From the NCBI RefSeq assembly GCF_900110105.1, contig NZ_FOCL01000012.1:105721-169720 (forward strand): a stretch of DNA of 64,000 nucleotides, read 5' to 3'. Each line of letters begins with the position of its first letter. Position 1 is the first letter of the stretch. Made by a program: the position numbers and the translations under genes. Shown in pieces: positions 62,486 to 64,000 of this stretch. The notes under the pieces were generated by a model that had not been told where the DNA came from, searched no databases, and saw only the letters and a program-made list of their open reading frames with translations. The DNA comes from Mucilaginibacter gossypiicola (GTDB taxonomy: Bacteria > Bacteroidota > Bacteroidia > Sphingobacteriales > Sphingobacteriaceae).

Positions 62486-63364
62486 TTAAGCTAACTTAGC
62501 CAATTCTTCAGCCATAGCAGCGCCAATTTCGGCAGGAGATTCAACCACGCGGATACCGCACTCGGCCATGATCTTCATTTTAGCAGCAGCAGTATCATCG
62601 GCACCGCCAACAATAGCACCTGCGTGTCCCATACGGCGGCCCGGAGGCGCTGTTTGACCTGCAATGAAACCTACAACCGGTTTAGTACCGTTTGCTTTGA
62701 TCCAACGGGCAGCATCAGCTTCCATGTTTCCGCCAATTTCGCCAATCATGATGATACCATGAGTATCCGGATCGTTCATTAATAATTCAACAGCTTCTTT
62801 GGTTGGTGTACCGATGATCGGGTCGCCACCGATACCGATAGCTGTAGTGATACCCAAACCGGCTTTAACTACCTGGTCAACCGCTTCGTAAGTTAAAGTA
62901 CCTGATTTTGAAACCACACCAACATTACCTTTTTTAAAGATAAAGCCAGGCATGATACCAATTTTGCTCTCATCAGCAGTGATGATACCAGGGCAGTTAG
63001 GACCAATCAGGCGGGCATCCTTATCTGATAAATATTCTTTAACCGCAATCATATCCTTTGTAGGGATACCTTCGGTAATACAAACAATAACCTTAATACC
63101 GGCTTCGGCAGCTTCCATAATGGCATCAGCGCCAAAAGCTGGAGGTACAAAAATGATGGATACATCAGCACCGGTTGCAACTACGGCATCTTTAACCGTG
63201 TTAAAAACCGGCCTGTCTAAATGGCTTTGGCCACCTTTACCTGGTGTAACACCACCAACTAACTGAGTGCCATAAGCAATCATTTGCTCGGCATGGTATG
63301 AACCCTCTTTACCGGTGAAACCTTGTACAATAACTTTTGAATCTTTATTTACGAGTACACTCAT
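62486..63364 (-). CDS. sucD: Succinate-CoA ligase, alpha subunit
   Basis: TCA-cycle enzyme subunit that carries the phosphohistidine and CoA site. The 292 residues show VIVQGFTGKEGSYHAEQM (CoA-binding Rossmann unit), PNCPGIITADESKIGIMPG, GIGGDPIIGT and the active-site His in RRMGHAGAIVGG (about residue 247). Length is normal. The beta subunit gene (sucC) is not in the window, so the two are apparently not adjacent here, as common in Bacteroidota. An exact -7 box lies upstream. Confidence 0.97.
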   Translation of the reverse strand: MSVLVNKDSKVIVQGFTGKEGSYHAEQMIAYGTQLVGGVTPGKGGQSHLDRPVFNTVKDAVVATGADVSIIFVPPAFGADAIMEAAEAGIKVIVCITEGIPTKDMIAVKEYLSDKDARLIGPNCPGIITADESKIGIMPGFIFKKGNVGVVSKSGTLTYEAVDQVVKAGLGITTAIGIGGDPIIGTPTKEAVELLMNDPDTHGIIMIGEIGGNMEADAARWIKANGTKPVVGFIAGQTAPPGRRMGHAGAIVGGADDTAAAKMKIMAECGIRVVESPAEIGAAMAEELAKLA

Positions 63365-63386
63365 TGGTTTTTTCGTTTTAGTACGG

Positions 63387-63416
63387 CAAAGCTAAAGTTT
63401 TTGCCCGAATGTCAAA
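63387..63416 (-). promoter_or_regulatory. sucD promoter (TTTGAC ... TAGCTTTG)
   Basis: On the minus strand, TAGCTTTG (63394-63387) is an exact TAnnTTTG box, preceded by TTTGAC 16 bp upstream. It lies 22 bp before the sucD start. Confidence 0.75.
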
Positions 63417-63589
63417 CCCTATTGTAATCTAAATTTATATGTTAACATAAAAGTGACTTTTAAAGAGTTGGGATTAAGAGACAGGCATGTTTTGGAGGCC
63501 TGAAATTTATGATAATGGCACAATGGATATTATGTTGTAGAAGAATAAAACTGCCTGCTGAAAACTGCCTGATGCCAACTAAAATTAGG

Positions 63590-63655
63590 GCATTACCTGC
63601 GGCCCGGGCTGTACGCTCATACGCCTACAGGCCTTATCCACATGGCCGGTATCCC
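63590..63655 (-). repeat. Repeat family 'GGATACCGGCC', copy 3 (inverted)
   Basis: On the minus strand it reads GGGATACCGGCCATGTGG, TAAGGCC, GTATGAGCGTACAGCCC, GGGCCGCAGG, matching copies 1 and 2 throughout. Confidence 0.75.
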
Positions 63656-63737
63656 AATGTCATTAAGTTAAGGAACACCACAGTTCAGAACCGGATAAAA
63701 TCCGGTTCTTTATGGTTACGAATCAAAAAACTGTGGT

Positions 63738-64000
63738 ATGTCAGCAAACTTAAAAATCATTTCAGATTTACGGAATTTTATTGCCCTTTCATCTCAAAAT
63801 AGCGAGTTAAGACAGCTATTCACCAACTCTTGTAATGCTTTTAGCAGAAGGCGTAAGCTTCATTTTGAACTGGTAGTATGCATGCTGCTTAATTTTTTTA
63901 AGAGAAGTTATGATATAGAGCTATCAGCATTCTTCGATCATATGGGTTTTCAGGAACTGAAAGCCACCAAGTCTGCTTTTAGTCAACAGCGCTCAAAGAT
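63738..64000 (+). CDS. IS4-family transposase, N-terminal fragment (cut by window end)
   Basis: An 87-codon open frame continuing past the window. The protein starts MSANLKIISDLRNF and includes SRRRKLHFELVVCMLLNFF and LKATKSAFSQQRSK, the N-terminal pattern of IS4-type DDE transposases (the RKLPF and SAFSQARKK-like blocks). The catalytic domain is beyond base 64000. The ATG at 63738 follows an AAAAAACTGTGGT stretch. Whether the element is complete cannot be judged. Confidence 0.7.
   Translation, partial: MSANLKIISDLRNFIALSSQNSELRQLFTNSCNAFSRRRKLHFELVVCMLLNFFKRSYDIELSAFFDHMGFQELKATKSAFSQQRSK

Larger units (their letters stand above)
63365..63737. other. 373-bp intergenic region: sucD promoter, repeat copy, start of IS
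   Basis: The sucD promoter, then the inverted copy of the GGATACCGGCC element (63590-63655), then a stretch with GAACCGGATAAAATCCGGTTC palindrome (63680-63700) that may belong to the left end of the insertion sequence beginning at 63738. Confidence 0.55.

Noticed and set aside
63509..63802. Open frame of 97 codons before the transposase
   Set aside because: Runs through the GGATACCGGCC repeat copy and into the transposase in another frame; no protein-like features.
1..64000. CRISPR arrays, tRNA or rRNA genes
   Set aside because: I looked for regularly spaced repeats and tRNA T-loop sequences and found none; all repeat clusters are palindromic elements with irregular spacing.

Overview
The window is a 64-kb chromosomal piece of a Bacteroidota bacterium, most likely family Sphingobacteriaceae and close to Mucilaginibacter or Pedobacter. 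The grounds are: Bacteroidota promoters (TAnnTTTG at -7), A-rich leaders in place of Shine-Dalgarno sites, several TonB-dependent receptors with carboxypeptidase-like N-domains, a TonB receptor/DUF4249 pair, LytS/LytTR two-component genes, and Bacteroidota-restricted families (DUF6607, DUF6686, DUF5606, Porin_10-like). The genus is inferred from gene style, not from a marker gene. I found no rRNA, tRNA or CRISPR array.

Layout. 1-5 kb: end of a cell-elongation operon (PBP2, RodA), a proline-rich cytosolic protein, thymidine kinase and a lone receiver protein. 5-15.5 kb: an iron/haem-type block (TonB receptor, DUF6607, DUF6686, AraC regulator, siderophore-interacting reductase) interrupted by a DUF892-like protein and a large STAND/NACHT-type NTPase. 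15.5-20.3 kb: two homologous micropeptide genes, a DUF2945 protein and an ABC-2 exporter; the two micropeptides and the exporter share one operator/promoter layout. 20.5-26 kb: housekeeping genes (DUF2490, enolase, LspA, RhlE-type helicase, FtsB/DivIC). 26-37.4 kb: secreted or membrane proteins of uncertain role, acyltransferase, a VWA-like membrane protein, FabG, a TonB receptor and a class A beta-lactamase-like protein. 37.5-42.3 kb: DUF1569, then the overlapping trio LpxK, purine nucleoside phosphorylase and a putative porin. 42.3-43.1 kb: a RAYT transposase flanked by its REP hairpins. 43.1-52.5 kb: a VOC protein, LytS/LytTR pair, TonB receptor + DUF4249 and another TonB receptor. 52.7-56.2 kb: membrane MutS-like ATPase, RlmH and a zinc exporter. 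56.2-60.6 kb: an accessory run of small proteins (SUKH-3, DUF1801, Tat-exported Dabb, lipoprotein), then DUF5606, cyclophilin and a secreted protein. 60.7-64 kb: an 'asparagine synthetase B'-named secreted protein, SucD and the start of an IS4-type transposase cut by the window end.

Intergenic spaces are full of palindromic repeats of at least eight families. The commonest, with ends reading CGTCATTGCGAG or ATGTCATTGCGAG, has eight clear or partly decayed copies plus a fragment.

The most promising novel signal lies at 15.4-18.3 kb. Two micropeptides (31 and 32 aa) align without gaps over their last 24 residues. Their promoters, and that of the nearby ABC exporter, carry paired TTC(A/G)CC(G/T) boxes exactly 21 bp apart, 31-32 bp upstream of a CAnnTTT(G/A) -7 element. 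This geometry resembles direct-repeat operators of LytTR regulators and suggests a small peptide/exporter regulon. All functional claims about it are inference.
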